A stretch of DNA of 64,000 nucleotides from Paenibacillus sp. V4I7 (GCF_030817275.1 NZ_JAUSZD010000002.1:5704001-5768000); one strand, 5' to 3'. Counted from the stretch's first letter, positions 1 to 8,523 are shown. Notes: generated by a model from the letters alone, not told the origin. Translations and numbers: made by a program.

Positions 1-480
1 ATAAAGCCGGTCCAACAGCTTCTTCGTCTGCTGGGCCGCAAAGGCATTCGGATAAGGGCCGAAGTACTTGCCCTTATCCTTGAACACCCGCCGCGTGACT
101 TCTAGGCGCGGCTGCTCTTCATGTGTAATCTTGATGTACGGGAACGTCTTATCATCCTTCAAGAGTACGTTGTACCGCGGATGATGCTGTTTAATCAGAT
201 TACACTCAAGAATCAAAGCCTCCATGTTCGAGGAGGTAATTATATATTCAAAGTCGCGGATTTCGCTGACTAGTTTTTGCGTCTTCGCACTGTGGCTCCC
301 CGTGAAATAGGAGCGCACACGATTCTTTAGTACCTTCGCTTTTCCCACATAAATGATGGTACCCTCGCGGTTTTTCATGATATAACAGCCTGGCTTATCC
401 GGTAATAAGCTCAGCTTGTGTTTAATTACTTCCAGACTCTGTTCGCGGACTCCAGCGTCCTCATGCTCATGCTCGGTCAT
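1..480 (-). CDS. uvrC: UvrABC excinuclease subunit C, N-terminal part (cut by window edge)
   Basis: The first 160 codons of a UvrC-type protein are present; the rest lies outside the window. UvrC makes both incisions around bulky DNA lesions during nucleotide excision repair in the cytoplasm. The visible part has the GIY-YIG nuclease core near residues 20-60: a PDKPGCYIMKN start, then IIYVGKAK and RVRSYFTG. This nuclease makes the 3' incision in the known family. The ATG at 480 follows a GAGAGGAG ribosome binding site about 9 bases upstream. The reading frame is open to base 1. The neighbouring thioredoxin gene ends in a terminator at 612-654, so uvrC is probably transcribed from its own promoter in the AT-rich gap at 490-610. 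Confidence 0.93.
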   Translation of the reverse strand, partial: MTEHEHEDAGVREQSLEVIKHKLSLLPDKPGCYIMKNREGTIIYVGKAKVLKNRVRSYFTGSHSAKTQKLVSEIRDFEYIITSSNMEALILECNLIKQHHPRYNVLLKDDKTFPYIKITHEEQPRLEVTRRVFKDKGKYFGPYPNAFAAQQTKKLLDRLY

Positions 481-611
481 GCATCCAATCTCCTCTCGCA
501 CAAAAACTTACACATTTCCTAATTGTCCATCCACTCAAACAATTGTTGCATGTCAAACAACATAATCGTCTAAGCAGCAGCCAATTTAAACGCTCCCCTA
601 TTATCGAAAAA

Positions 612-654
612 CAAAAAAAAGCTCTTTTTCAGCATAGCAGAAAAAGAACTTTTT
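612..654 (-). terminator. Rho-independent terminator of trxA
   Basis: Read on the minus strand, a 10-bp stem (GTTCTTTTTC with GAAAAAGAGC, one G-U type mismatch) is followed by a run of eight T. It starts about 30 bases after the trxA stop codon. Confidence 0.8.
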
Positions 655-686
655 CTCACGAACAATTGTTTCTAGTTTGTAACAAA

Positions 687-1001
687 TTATTGATGACGAG
701 AAACAACATTTTTCAACGCTTCTTTGGATTGGAAACCAACCACTTTATCAACAGGCTGTCCGTCTTTGAAAACGATCAATGTTGGGATACTCATAACACC
801 GAAGCGAGCAGCTGACTCTGGATTGTCATCCACGTTTACTTTTGCGATTTTCAAGGACTCAATTTCTTTATCCAGCTCTTCCAAAACGGGAGCGATCATT
901 TTACAAGGTCCGCACCAAGGTGCCCAGAAGTCTACAAGTACTGTACCTTCTCCTTCAACTTCAGCTTTAAAGCTGTTATCAGAAACATTCACGATTGACA
1001 T
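687..1001 (-). CDS. trxA: Thioredoxin
   Basis: This is a complete 104-residue thioredoxin, the usual length. The active site WCGPCK is at residues 29-34, with the conserved DFWAPW lead-in and the cis-proline in SIPT at about residue 73. It reduces protein disulfides in the cytoplasm using electrons from thioredoxin reductase, which is not encoded in this window. The ATG is preceded by an AAGGAGG-type site (minus strand, about 1008-1015). The gene is single, with a terminator just downstream. A second, diverged thioredoxin-fold protein with a WCKDC motif is encoded at 23916-24260. Confidence 0.97.
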   Translation of the reverse strand: MSIVNVSDNSFKAEVEGEGTVLVDFWAPWCGPCKMIAPVLEELDKEIESLKIAKVNVDDNPESAARFGVMSIPTLIVFKDGQPVDKVVGFQSKEALKNVVSRHQ

Positions 1002-1143
1002 GATAGTTCCTCCTTCTAAGAATGGATTTAATTTATAACATCAAGTAGTACCTAGCTACCGATGAACGTCAACATGTAAAGTATACCACACCAGTGGGTC
1101 ATTTCAACCAAGCCATAAGTTAGCAAAAAGGTTGAAGTTGGAT

Positions 1144-1527
1144 CTACTTAGCAGGAAAACCTACAGGCAGCCCCTGAAGTCTTTGCTGCTCGATATAAGC
1201 AATACGATCCTTCAAATTAGCTTGCAGCAGCTGCAGCATCTTCATCTGTTGTTCGATTTCTTCGAGCTTCTCTGTGTAGAGTGGCAGCAAATCATCGCAC
1301 ATCGACTCCTGATTTTTCATGACGCAGTTCAGAAAGCTTTCAATTTGTTCGGTCGTAAACCCTAAGCTCAAATAAAACTGAATGGTTTTCACGCGCTCAA
1401 CAGCCATCTGGTTGAACACCCGATATCCGTTTTCTTCACGCTGTGTCGCGATTAGCCCTTTCGCCTCATAATACCGCAAAGAACGAATGCTGGCTCCGGT
1501 AAGCTTGGATAACTCACTAATCCGCAT
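1144..1527 (-). CDS. MerR-family transcriptional regulator
   Basis: The 127-residue protein begins with the MerR winged-helix DNA-binding domain (ISELSKLTGASIRSLRYYE at residues 2-20, then a GLI...NGYR wing). A long dimerisation helix rich in E, Q and L follows (about residues 60-115). No paired cysteines or obvious ligand domain are present beyond the coiled coil, so the inducer cannot be named. A GTG nine bases upstream would add three residues, but the ATG at 1527 has AAGGTGA at good spacing and is preferred. The gene is monocistronic and diverges from the small membrane-protein gene at 1738. MerR proteins usually bind long-spacer promoters near their own gene; the 18-bp spacer promoter at 1667-1696 is a possible target, which is inference. 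Confidence 0.88.
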   Translation of the reverse strand: MRISELSKLTGASIRSLRYYEAKGLIATQREENGYRVFNQMAVERVKTIQFYLSLGFTTEQIESFLNCVMKNQESMCDDLLPLYTEKLEEIEQQMKMLQLLQANLKDRIAYIEQQRLQGLPVGFPAK

Positions 1528-1666
1528 GGCCTTCACCTTTTTCCTTTTCCTTGATCAAGTAAGGATGATTTCATTGTAAACCATGACACTAATGTTAGAG
1601 TCAAGTCTTATTTTAACCTTTCCGCTGCTATCCGTTATTGTTTGCACAATTGTCACTTTGATAAGC

Positions 1667-1696
1667 TTTACAACTTTCGACGAATTTGGGTATACT
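1667..1696 (+). promoter_or_regulatory. Candidate sigma-A promoter with 18-bp spacer
   Basis: TTTACA (1667-1672) and TATACT (1691-1696) are separated by 18 bases. It lies 42 bases upstream of the small ORF at 1738. The slightly long spacer, and the divergent MerR gene next to it, make MerR control possible but unproven. Confidence 0.55.
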
Positions 1697-1737
1697 AAAC
1701 TTAAACATACGAATGTCGGACGTTGGGGGGTAACCAC

Positions 1738-1881
1738 ATGAGCGATCCTAAACACCCTGAGCTTCACGTGTACGAAGAACCGCGTAATGATTTCATGGAT
1801 GTAGGCATTGGCTTTGGCGCTTTCTTTGGCTTTTTGTTTCTAATTGCAGCCATTGCAACCGTGATTCAAGTTATGAAATAG
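1738..1881 (+). CDS. Small single-span membrane protein, YqzM-like
   Basis: This 47-residue ORF is below the usual size cut-off but is well supported. It has a GGGGGG ribosome binding site 7 bases before the ATG, a promoter at 1667-1696 and a terminator just after the stop. The N-terminal half is polar, with RNDFMDVGIGFG at about residues 16-27. The C-terminal half is one hydrophobic segment (about residues 23-45). The RND..D.G.GF...FGF pattern resembles the short Bacillus YqzM family, whose function is unknown. The resemblance was judged by eye. Confidence 0.7.
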   Translation: MSDPKHPELHVYEEPRNDFMDVGIGFGAFFGFLFLIAAIATVIQVMK

Positions 1882-1905
1882 GAATGTCCAAGCTGGCCTG
1901 GAAGA

Positions 1906-1938
1906 GAACCGCTTTGCACGCCGTGTGAAGCGGTTTTT
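1906..1938 (+). terminator. Terminator of the small membrane-protein gene
   Basis: AACCGCTT pairs with AAGCGGTT around a 13-base loop, followed by TTTTT. It begins about 25 bases after the stop codon at 1881. Confidence 0.8.
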
Positions 1939-1984
1939 CATACCGTTTGTTATTAGGAAAAACTTATATTTTATTAGATGGTCA

Positions 1985-2022
1985 AAAAAGCTGTGCAGAT
2001 GAACTCATCTGCACAGCTTTTT
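1985..2022 (-). terminator. Terminator of the dnaB-dnaI operon
   Basis: A near-perfect 15-17 bp hairpin (AAGCTGTGCAGATGA and its complement) is flanked by A- and T-runs on both sides, so it can stop transcription in either direction. The dnaI stop codon is immediately adjacent at 2024. Confidence 0.85.
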
Positions 2023-2023
2023 A

Positions 2024-2974
2024 TTATTTCCCACGCTTGTTCGTACCTGTTACCACAACCACATCGACAAAAGGTCGAATTCGGTCCATAATCCGCTGTC
2101 CCTTGTACTCCTCGTCACCATCTTTATTCGTGAAGCTAAAATGCTTCTCCAAATCAGAAAGTGCATAATTGGATGTGAAAAAGGTCGGCATACGATTCAT
2201 GCGATGATTCACGATAGCGCCAATGACATGATCTCGCAGCCACGGATTCAAATTCTCCGCGCCAATATCATCGAAAACTAATAGATCCGTTTCCTTCAGT
2301 AGATCAATCGTTTCCTTCAGCTTGTAGGGCTCCTGGAACATCCCCTTCAAGTCCTCGGCAAAATCCGGCATATAGACGATTGCACCTGTCATACCGACTT
2401 TGGCCAGCTGGTGCAACATATAGCCCATCAGGAACGTCTTCCCCGTTCCAAATGATCCGGATAAGTAGAGTCCTCTTGTCTGAAGCCCCTCTTCCATTGT
2501 CAGGCTGACATAGTCGTTAATTTGCATAACGGCTTTTGCCCGATCCAGATCCGTTTCAAGGATGTCTTCAAAAGAGTAGCTGCGCGAAATCATCCGCGGA
2601 TCCACATGAAAGGTGCGGATTCGGCTGCTTATGGCATCCTGCAGCTGCTTCGCGTTGAACTTCTTGCAAGCTACCTTTTCCTCATGAACAAACGACTTTT
2701 CATTGACGGAGTCGGCTGTTAACATTGTATAATGCCCTGTCATATCATTTGGACAGTTTTCTAAACCTGGGCAGTTCGAACAGTTTTTGAACTCTGTCAC
2801 ATATTGATACAGCTTGTTCATATTAATCTTAATGGTATAGTCATCGACAAATGGATACTTTTGGCGAAATTTGTGAACTAAGGCGTCATCCATGACGACT
2901 TTAATTTTCGCTTCTGCCTTTCGTCTCCATTCGGATTGCGGCATTGATTTGAGTAAGTGAGACAGGGAATCCAT
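2024..2974 (-). CDS. dnaI: Primosomal protein DnaI, helicase loader
   Basis: The 316-residue protein is an AAA+ ATPase of the DnaI/DnaC type, which loads the replicative helicase onto DNA at the origin and at stalled forks. The N-terminal half (about 1-130) carries the helicase-binding region, with a cysteine cluster NCSNCPGLENC near residues 64-74 and VACKKF near 103 that fits the DnaI zinc site. Walker A GSFGTGKT is near residue 173 and Walker B LLVFDDIGAE near 232. A sensor-type FTSNY follows near 266. The length matches Bacillus DnaI (about 311). The gene is directly downstream of dnaB, the same order as in Bacillus, and the pair ends in the terminator at 1985-2022. Confidence 0.95.
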   Translation of the reverse strand: MDSLSHLLKSMPQSEWRRKAEAKIKVVMDDALVHKFRQKYPFVDDYTIKINMNKLYQYVTEFKNCSNCPGLENCPNDMTGHYTMLTADSVNEKSFVHEEKVACKKFNAKQLQDAISSRIRTFHVDPRMISRSYSFEDILETDLDRAKAVMQINDYVSLTMEEGLQTRGLYLSGSFGTGKTFLMGYMLHQLAKVGMTGAIVYMPDFAEDLKGMFQEPYKLKETIDLLKETDLLVFDDIGAENLNPWLRDHVIGAIVNHRMNRMPTFFTSNYALSDLEKHFSFTNKDGDEEYKGQRIMDRIRPFVDVVVVTGTNKRGK

Positions 2975-3026
2975 GCTTCCTGCACCTCCTTATAATTCTC
3001 TTGTACGTTGTCACCTTACCGCTACC

Positions 3027-4547
3027 TCAGCTCTTCCGATTAAAGCGCTCGTCCAGCTTCTTCGCCATCCTTCTCGCGGCTTCCAGCTCTTCATCTGTCA
3101 GCCTCGAAGCAGCCGCTGTGCCGGCATCCGGCACAACGATCGGAATGTGAGGCTTCTGTGTTTTGCCTTGCCGGCCTCTAGTTACAGAGCCACCGCCAGC
3201 TTTAGCGGCCTCCACCTTGGAGGCTGCCTTCTGTTTGTAGCTGATTTTCTCACGCACATATTCCACCGCTTGTTCGTAAGTAACAATTTGCTTGCCCAGC
3301 ATATCCGATGCGACCGCTTCAATCGAAGACTTGGCCCACGAGCGGCGGTCGATATGTAGGAAATGGATCAAGACATTAATGACTTCCTCTTTCAATCTAT
3401 AATTCAAATCAATCTTCTCAAATATATTAAGTACACCGTCCGGAATGGAGCCCTGAGTAAAGAACATTTTCAGAACTGCCGTGTACGGCTCATTTCGCAT
3501 AATGTAATTGTATTGATGATCTGTACATTCGCCGCGCAGCTGCTGCGGCACTTCTAGGTAATAAGCCATTTCAACTGACTTGTCTCCAGACGTATCTAGC
3601 ATATCCTCATTTGTATCGCTTTGCGACTTCTCTTCTGACCTGGACAACGTGCGCTCTCGTTCCTCATCCCGCTTCTTGCTCTGTCTGTAGAACAGATTCG
3701 CATTATACTGCATAAGATCCATCTGCAGCTCGCCCTCTTCGGTGAATGCGCCATCCTCATCCAGCAAACGGCATGTTTCCTGAAGTGATAGGTTGTACTT
3801 CTTCGCCACAATATTAATCGCAGCCATCTGATCCGGTTTATGCTTGAGAGCTTCAACGTAAACGCGATTACTCGCTCCTCGCGGAAACCTCATAATGATA
3901 TCCGCATACTGGAAGCCTTTGGTTGTCACGTCCATGCGAGCGTCTCCCTGTTTACTGGCTGAGGCCTCATACAGGGCTTGCTCCAGTTCGTAATCAACCA
4001 CCTGGGTATTGAGGCGGAATAGATCATAGAACGGAACAGACAGGTTCTCTTCACTCGCGTCGCGGCACTCTTCCGGCTCCGGCGAGAGCAGCTCTTCCCG
4101 AAGGGACAGGAGCATGAACTTCCCGACCTTATCACGGAGCAGCAGCGTCAAATGCTGATTGCGGAAAAACTCATTGGGCCCAAGCGGAGGGAACAAGGTG
4201 TATACGAAGACATAGTCTTCTTCACCTGGTAGAAACTTGCGAGTTGTCTGCAGGAGCCCTATGGCTTCTAGCTTCGAAGATTGCTCAATTAGATATTTAC
4301 GCCCTCGCTCCCCCTGCTCAAGCTCGAGCAGCAGAAACAGCTTTCGCTGTTGTTCTAGAGGCGAATATCCGACTTTTTCTGCACTCATCTGCAGATAAAG
4401 TGCTTGATAGAGACTAATAGCCAATCCGCCGATCATAGGCTGATACATAATAGCTAACATTTTATAATCCAGACTGCTCAAAGAAAACTCACGGTTCACA
4501 CAAAACCTGTGGTTCTCGGTGAAATGCAGCATATTCGTCATTCTCAT
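3027..4547 (-). CDS. dnaB: Replication initiation and membrane attachment protein DnaB (Bacillus type)
   Basis: The 506-residue protein matches the Gram-positive DnaB/DnaD family; it is not the replicative helicase, which has the same name in E. coli. It acts with DnaD and DnaI to bring the helicase to the origin. The N-terminal part (FTENHRFCVNREFSLSSLDYKML) is a winged-helix oligomerisation domain. The C-terminal part has the DnaD-like helical bundle (about 330-430), with ...NRRSWAKSSIEAVASDM..., followed by a charged linker. The start is uncertain: three methionines lie in the first six codons and only a weak GTAACGG precedes the first. It lies just upstream of dnaI with a 52-bp gap. Confidence 0.9.
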   Translation of the reverse strand: MRMTNMLHFTENHRFCVNREFSLSSLDYKMLAIMYQPMIGGLAISLYQALYLQMSAEKVGYSPLEQQRKLFLLLELEQGERGRKYLIEQSSKLEAIGLLQTTRKFLPGEEDYVFVYTLFPPLGPNEFFRNQHLTLLLRDKVGKFMLLSLREELLSPEPEECRDASEENLSVPFYDLFRLNTQVVDYELEQALYEASASKQGDARMDVTTKGFQYADIIMRFPRGASNRVYVEALKHKPDQMAAINIVAKKYNLSLQETCRLLDEDGAFTEEGELQMDLMQYNANLFYRQSKKRDEERERTLSRSEEKSQSDTNEDMLDTSGDKSVEMAYYLEVPQQLRGECTDHQYNYIMRNEPYTAVLKMFFTQGSIPDGVLNIFEKIDLNYRLKEEVINVLIHFLHIDRRSWAKSSIEAVASDMLGKQIVTYEQAVEYVREKISYKQKAASKVEAAKAGGGSVTRGRQGKTQKPHIPIVVPDAGTAAASRLTDEELEAARRMAKKLDERFNRKS

Positions 4548-4718
4548 TCCGTTACAGCACCATCCTGCCTCAACCGATTGCAGCTATGAAAGCTTATCGG
4601 TTTCTCTCTATTAGTCTACCACAAAAATCGACACGCTTGGTATCTACGAGAGAAAGATAATATTACCTAATATGAAAAAACCAACCTTTCGGACGGTAAA
4701 ATTCTGACAACTTAGCCG

Positions 4719-5075
4719 TTAGACGCGGCACTCCGACTTCTTTTTGTAAGCATTGCCCCAATCTTTCATAAGTAAAATAATAGGGACCAATGTTTGTCCG
4801 AATTCTGTCAACGAATATTCGACCTTTGGAGGCACTTGATGATACACCTCGCGGTGGACAATGCCGTCCTCTTCGAGTTCCCTTAGTTGTAGAGTCAGCA
4901 TTCTCTGCGTAATGGATGGACAGATTTTTCTGAATTCATTAAATCTTTTAGTCCCTCCAATCAGGTGATATAACAGAACACCTTTCCATTTGCCCCCGAT
5001 AACATCCAATGTATATTCAACCGGGCAGCCTTCATCATTATGAAGGTTGCCGTACTCGCTTTTACGATCACGCAA
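4719..5075 (-). CDS. HxlR-family transcriptional regulator
   Basis: The 118-residue winged-helix protein has the HxlR signature CPVEYTLDVIGGKWKGVLLYHL, starting at the conserved cysteine near residue 18, followed by RFNEFRK and ITQRMLTLQLRELEEDGIV. Many members of this family sense reactive carbonyl or quinone compounds through that N-terminal cysteine (YodB and HypR in Bacillus). The gene diverges from a medium-chain reductase at 5204. That arrangement is typical of an HxlR repressor with its detoxifying target. A 20-bp inverted repeat just upstream of its start (5094-5113) is a likely operator. The thiol-switch role is inferred from the family and context. Confidence 0.92.
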   Translation of the reverse strand: MRDRKSEYGNLHNDEGCPVEYTLDVIGGKWKGVLLYHLIGGTKRFNEFRKICPSITQRMLTLQLRELEEDGIVHREVYHQVPPKVEYSLTEFGQTLVPIILLMKDWGNAYKKKSECRV

Positions 5076-5093
5076 TACGATTCAACTCCTTAA

Positions 5094-5113
5094 TAGTATA
5101 CAAATTGATACTA
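5094..5113. promoter_or_regulatory. Inverted repeat, candidate HxlR operator
   Basis: TAGTAT and ATACTA flank an 8-base spacer in the gap between the divergent HxlR and reductase genes. It lies about 20 bases upstream of the HxlR start codon. The half-site resembles the TACT/AGTA half-sites known for HxlR proteins. Binding is inferred, not shown. Confidence 0.4.
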
Positions 5114-5203
5114 CATAACACGATTGTGCGTACTTACTATTTTATGACGGATCGAATAAACTAACAACATAGAAACATTTACTATAAATGAGGAGATGGA
5201 ATT

Positions 5204-6238
5204 ATGTCTACAAAAGAAACAATGAAAGCGGTAGGTCTTTATAAGTATTTAAATATTGCACATTCAGAAAGCTTGATTGATGTGGAAATTGAAAAACCGG
5301 TTCCTGTAGGTAAAGATCTACTTGTCAAAGTTAAGGCTATTTCAGTAAATCCAGTCGACACCAAGGTTAGGGCACCGAAAGATAAGACTGAAGTATCACC
5401 AAGAATTCTGGGATGGGACGTCGCGGGAGTAGTGGAACAAACAGGACCGGAATGCACATTATTTCAACCAGGCGATGAGGTGTATTATGCAGGCAGCATT
5501 ACGCGACCAGGCGGAAACAGCGAGTTTCATCTTGTCGATGAACGTATCGTCGGAACAAAACCTTCAACGCTTGATTTCGCTCAATCGGCAGCACTCCCGT
5601 TAACAACCATCACAGCTTGGGAGGCACTTTTTGACCGTCTAGGTGTGTCCCAAAATAAAGATAGGAACGCAGGTAAGGTTATTTTGATCATAGGTGCTGC
5701 TGGAGGTGTAGGATCCATTGCAACACAACTAGCGAAGTATGCCGGCCTTACGGTAATCGGTACGGCTTCTCGTCCCGCATCGATCGATTGGGTGAAATCA
5801 ATGGGAGCAGATCATATCATCAACCACTACAGTTCTTTCGTTCCTCAATTGAACGCTATCGGCTTACAGAATGCTGACTATATCCTGTGTTTAAACAGTA
5901 CGGAGCAGCACTGGCAGAACATGGCCGAAGCGATTGCGCCGCAAGGCAAAATTTGCTCCATCGTTGAGACGGACCAGCCACTCAATTTGACTTTGCTTAA
6001 GAATAAAAGCGTAACGTTTGTATGGGAATTAATGTTCACCCGCTCGATGTTCCAAACGGCCGATATGGTCGAACAACATAAACTGCTGAATGAAGTAGCA
6101 CAATTAATCGATTCTGGCATCATCCGTACCACTTTGGCTGTAAAGTTGGAACCCATCGATGCAACAAATTTGCGGAAGGCCCACGCTATAATTGAGGCAG
6201 GCAACACCGTTGGGAAAATTGTTTTGGAACATTTTTAA
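5204..6238 (+). CDS. Zinc-type/NADPH:quinone reductase-like medium-chain dehydrogenase
   Basis: The 344-residue protein is a medium-chain dehydrogenase/reductase. It has a GroES-like N-terminal domain (LVKVKAISVNPVDTKVR near 46-62, then GWDVAGVVE) and a Rossmann NAD(P)H domain with GAAGGVGSIATQLAK near residues 164-178. The zinc-binding cysteines of true alcohol dehydrogenases are absent, so a quinone- or enone-reductase activity is more likely. Such enzymes reduce reactive carbonyls or quinones with NADPH in the cytoplasm. It is divergent from the HxlR gene and is probably that regulator's target. GAGGAG precedes the ATG by 8 bases. The exact substrate cannot be told from sequence. Confidence 0.88.
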   Translation: MSTKETMKAVGLYKYLNIAHSESLIDVEIEKPVPVGKDLLVKVKAISVNPVDTKVRAPKDKTEVSPRILGWDVAGVVEQTGPECTLFQPGDEVYYAGSITRPGGNSEFHLVDERIVGTKPSTLDFAQSAALPLTTITAWEALFDRLGVSQNKDRNAGKVILIIGAAGGVGSIATQLAKYAGLTVIGTASRPASIDWVKSMGADHIINHYSSFVPQLNAIGLQNADYILCLNSTEQHWQNMAEAIAPQGKICSIVETDQPLNLTLLKNKSVTFVWELMFTRSMFQTADMVEQHKLLNEVAQLIDSGIIRTTLAVKLEPIDATNLRKAHAIIEAGNTVGKIVLEHF

Positions 6239-6251
6239 TTCTTATGTAGAA

Positions 6252-6285
6252 AAAATAGAGCCTGTTGAGTTTTCTCAACAGGCTC
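6252..6285. terminator. Bidirectional terminator between convergent genes
   Basis: GAGCCTGTTGAG and CTCAACAGGCTC form a perfect 12-bp stem with a TTTT loop. An A-run precedes it, giving a T-run for the minus-strand hydrolase gene; the plus side has only TTCC. Confidence 0.85.
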
Positions 6286-6303
6286 TTCCATCTATCAGCT
6301 GGT

Positions 6304-7179
6304 TTAATGGAGTGGCGCTTGACTTTCCTGGATATCCTCGCCATACATGTCTGGATTCAGCTTCTTTGCAATCGCTAAGTCCAAAAGTACACGCTGTGTC
6401 TGAATATCTTCCAGGCTGTCTACCCACAGGCGAATCAGGTCATTCATCCGAGAAGGGTTCTTAGTCGGAATTTGATGTTTAGCATCCTTAATGAAATAGA
6501 GTGAGCTATGCGGCAGCTCTGCATGAAGTAAGTTCGCATACCGATGAAAGGTGTGGTCCTTCTGACCATAAATCAATAGGATAGGATGCTGGATACTTCT
6601 GAGACGGCGTGTACATGTATACGTAAGGGATTGCTCGTAATAGGATTTTACATCATTCGCAGCATCGCTTAATGAGCTCTCATATAGACTATGATAGGTG
6701 TTTTCATTATCCGCATTTCCAAAAGTAATTGCTTTTTTCAGTAACTTCATGAGTGGCCCTGAACCCGCCATCCACGAAGCGAGCCACAGCCTGCTTTTGT
6801 TATAAATATCCGTTAATTCAGACATCCCACTAACCACGATTCCCCCAAGGAAACGTTTAGGGTACGTAAGCAGCGCTTCCAGCACTAACGCGCCACCTGT
6901 TGAATAACCGCACAGGAATACTTTTTCGATACCTAGGTAATCCAGCAGCTGCCTTAAATCCTCAACAATAAGAGCATAGCTAAATGGACGTTCTGACGAC
7001 TTGCTGGCTCCGTGCCCCCTGAAATCAAAGGTAATGACTTGGAATTGACCCGACAGCTGTTCTCTTTGATAAGCAAAATTCTGCGAGGTTAATAAAGGTG
7101 GATGAAAAAAGACGATTGGGGTGCCAGTCCCCGTAATCTCATAATTCAATTTCGTTCCGTTCACGTGGGCGAAAGGCAA
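6304..7179 (-). CDS. Alpha/beta-fold hydrolase
   Basis: The 291-residue protein has the alpha/beta hydrolase layout: an oxyanion-hole HPPL motif near residue 27, TFDFRGHGAS near 50-59, nucleophile elbow GYSTGG near 90-95 and a late histidine in DAKHQIP near residue 227 followed by a short C-terminal tail. The likely triad is Ser (GYSTGG), an Asp in IYGQKDHTF and His in KHQIP. The substrate is unknown; the family includes esterases, lactonases and C-C hydrolases. No signal peptide is seen, so it is probably cytoplasmic. The gene stands alone, upstream of the terminator at 6252-6285. Confidence 0.88.
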   Translation of the reverse strand: MPFAHVNGTKLNYEITGTGTPIVFFHPPLLTSQNFAYQREQLSGQFQVITFDFRGHGASKSSERPFSYALIVEDLRQLLDYLGIEKVFLCGYSTGGALVLEALLTYPKRFLGGIVVSGMSELTDIYNKSRLWLASWMAGSGPLMKLLKKAITFGNADNENTYHSLYESSLSDAANDVKSYYEQSLTYTCTRRLRSIQHPILLIYGQKDHTFHRYANLLHAELPHSSLYFIKDAKHQIPTKNPSRMNDLIRLWVDSLEDIQTQRVLLDLAIAKKLNPDMYGEDIQESQAPLH

Positions 7180-7254
7180 AATAGTTTCCTCCGTAAGGTC
7201 AATTTAGGCAACTCAACCTTAGGGTGACCAGTTCTGTCTTTTTTTATGAGAACC

Positions 7255-7539
7255 TTAAAACATTTTGAAGCCTCTAATCCGCAGCGCTTTAATGGCCGAT
7301 CCACTTAAAATAGCGCCAACCAAACCACCGATAGCAGGAATAATATCAACTATTGTGAAGTTCTCTCCGCTGGAGAGAAAAGACGCCTCTCCAATTGAAC
7401 CATAAATAACAACACCGATAATCAAAGCAATAAAAGCATAAAGTGGAAACCATGTTGTTTTCATTAGCATATTCAAAATAAACCCGATCCCAAAAAATAA
7501 CACTATCATTAAGACAGTGGCAATGATCATTTGTAACAA
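7255..7539 (-). CDS. yuiB: YuiB-like putative membrane protein
   Basis: This 94-residue protein has three likely membrane segments (about 3-24, 32-50 and 62-82) and ends in a short basic tail, LRIRGFKMF. The tail and the order of segments resemble Bacillus YuiB, a membrane protein of unknown function. In Bacillus yuiB lies close to the yumB/yumC region; here NDH-2 (8950) and the YumC-type reductase (10551) are only 1.4-3 kb away, which supports the assignment. It is read alone, with a GGGGGAAC ribosome binding site. Confidence 0.72.
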   Translation of the reverse strand: MLQMIIATVLMIVLFFGIGFILNMLMKTTWFPLYAFIALIIGVVIYGSIGEASFLSSGENFTIVDIIPAIGGLVGAILSGSAIKALRIRGFKMF

Positions 7540-7667
7540 TGTATGTTCCCCCTTAACAATGTAAGAAGCCCGTTCATCTATCTGACTTCCTTACTAATTG
7601 TAATCGACGAATTGGCACAGGTAAAGTGTACACAAATTGAACATTTCCCTCTTCACCCTTTGTTCAT

Positions 7668-7696
7668 TTGCCCTTTCCCCATGAATTGGATACAAT
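7668..7696 (+). promoter_or_regulatory. Candidate sigma-A promoter of hemQ
   Basis: TTGCCC (7668-7673) and TACAAT (7691-7696) are separated by 17 bases and lie 36 bases before the hemQ start codon. Confidence 0.6.
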
Positions 7697-7731
7697 GTAG
7701 GGGATATTAGCCCTTGAATGGAGGAAAACCA

Positions 7732-8478
7732 ATGAGTGAAGCCGTACAAACGCTGGAAGGCTGGTATGCGCTCCATGATTTCCGTCTGATCGATTGGAAC
7801 GCATGGCATGCCGCAACCCCTCAGGAGCGTAAGCACGCAACGGACGAGCTGAATACATTTCTGTCTCAGTGGCAGCAATTCGAAAACGATAAACTAGGCA
7901 GTACTGCCGTTTATAGCATCGTTGGTCAGAAAGCCGACTTTGTATTCATGCAAATGCGCGAAACGCTGGAAGAATTGAATGAACTGGAAAATACGTTTAA
8001 TAAATCAAGCTTCGCCGCATTTACAATCCCGGTCTATTCCTACGTATCCATTGTAGAATTAAGCAGTTATCTAGCTAAGCCAGGCGTGGATCCTTCGGAA
8101 GATCCGGAAATTCAAGCCCGCTTGAAGCCTATCCTGCCTAAATCGAAGCACATCTGCTTCTATCCGATGAATAAGCGTCGCGATGGCAATGACAACTGGT
8201 ACATGCTCCCTGCGGAAGATCGCAAAACGATGATGCGCAGCCACGGCATGATTGGACGCACATACGCAGGTAAAGTCAAACAAATCATTACAGGCTCCGT
8301 AGGACTGGATGATTGGGAGTGGGGCGTAACCCTGTTCTCCGATGATCCTCTTCATTTCAAAAAGCTCGTTTATGAAATGCGTTTCGACGAAGTGAGCGCA
8401 CGTTTCGGTGAGTTCGGCGACTTCTACGTCGGCAACTTGCTGACACCTGATAAATTTGCTAAATTAATTCAAATTTAA
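7732..8478 (+). CDS. hemQ: Coproheme decarboxylase HemQ (chlorite-dismutase-like)
   Basis: The 248-residue protein belongs to the chlorite dismutase fold family and matches HemQ. HemQ catalyses the last step of the Gram-positive coproporphyrin-dependent heme pathway: oxidative decarboxylation of coproheme to protoheme with peroxide. The catalytic tyrosine is in FYPMNKRR (about Tyr144) and the axial histidine is in RSHGMIGR (about His171), both at the expected places. An upstream TTG at 7714 is in frame, but the ATG at 7732 follows GGAGG at 7 bases and is the better start. The gene has its own promoter and terminator. Heme made here also serves CtaA and CtaB encoded elsewhere in the window. 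Confidence 0.94.
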   Translation: MSEAVQTLEGWYALHDFRLIDWNAWHAATPQERKHATDELNTFLSQWQQFENDKLGSTAVYSIVGQKADFVFMQMRETLEELNELENTFNKSSFAAFTIPVYSYVSIVELSSYLAKPGVDPSEDPEIQARLKPILPKSKHICFYPMNKRRDGNDNWYMLPAEDRKTMMRSHGMIGRTYAGKVKQIITGSVGLDDWEWGVTLFSDDPLHFKKLVYEMRFDEVSARFGEFGDFYVGNLLTPDKFAKLIQI

Positions 8479-8487
8479 GAGATAACT

Positions 8488-8523
8488 CAAGAGTGAAGGA
8501 CTCCGTGTCCTTCACTCTTTTTG
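8488..8523 (+). terminator. Terminator of hemQ
   Basis: AAGAGTGAAGGA pairs with TCCTTCACTCTT around a 7-base loop, followed by TTT. It begins 10 bases after the hemQ stop. Confidence 0.85.

Noticed and set aside
1555..1767. 70-codon minus-strand ORF over the promoter region
   Set aside because: It overlaps the plausible promoter and the small YqzM-like ORF; no ribosome binding site.
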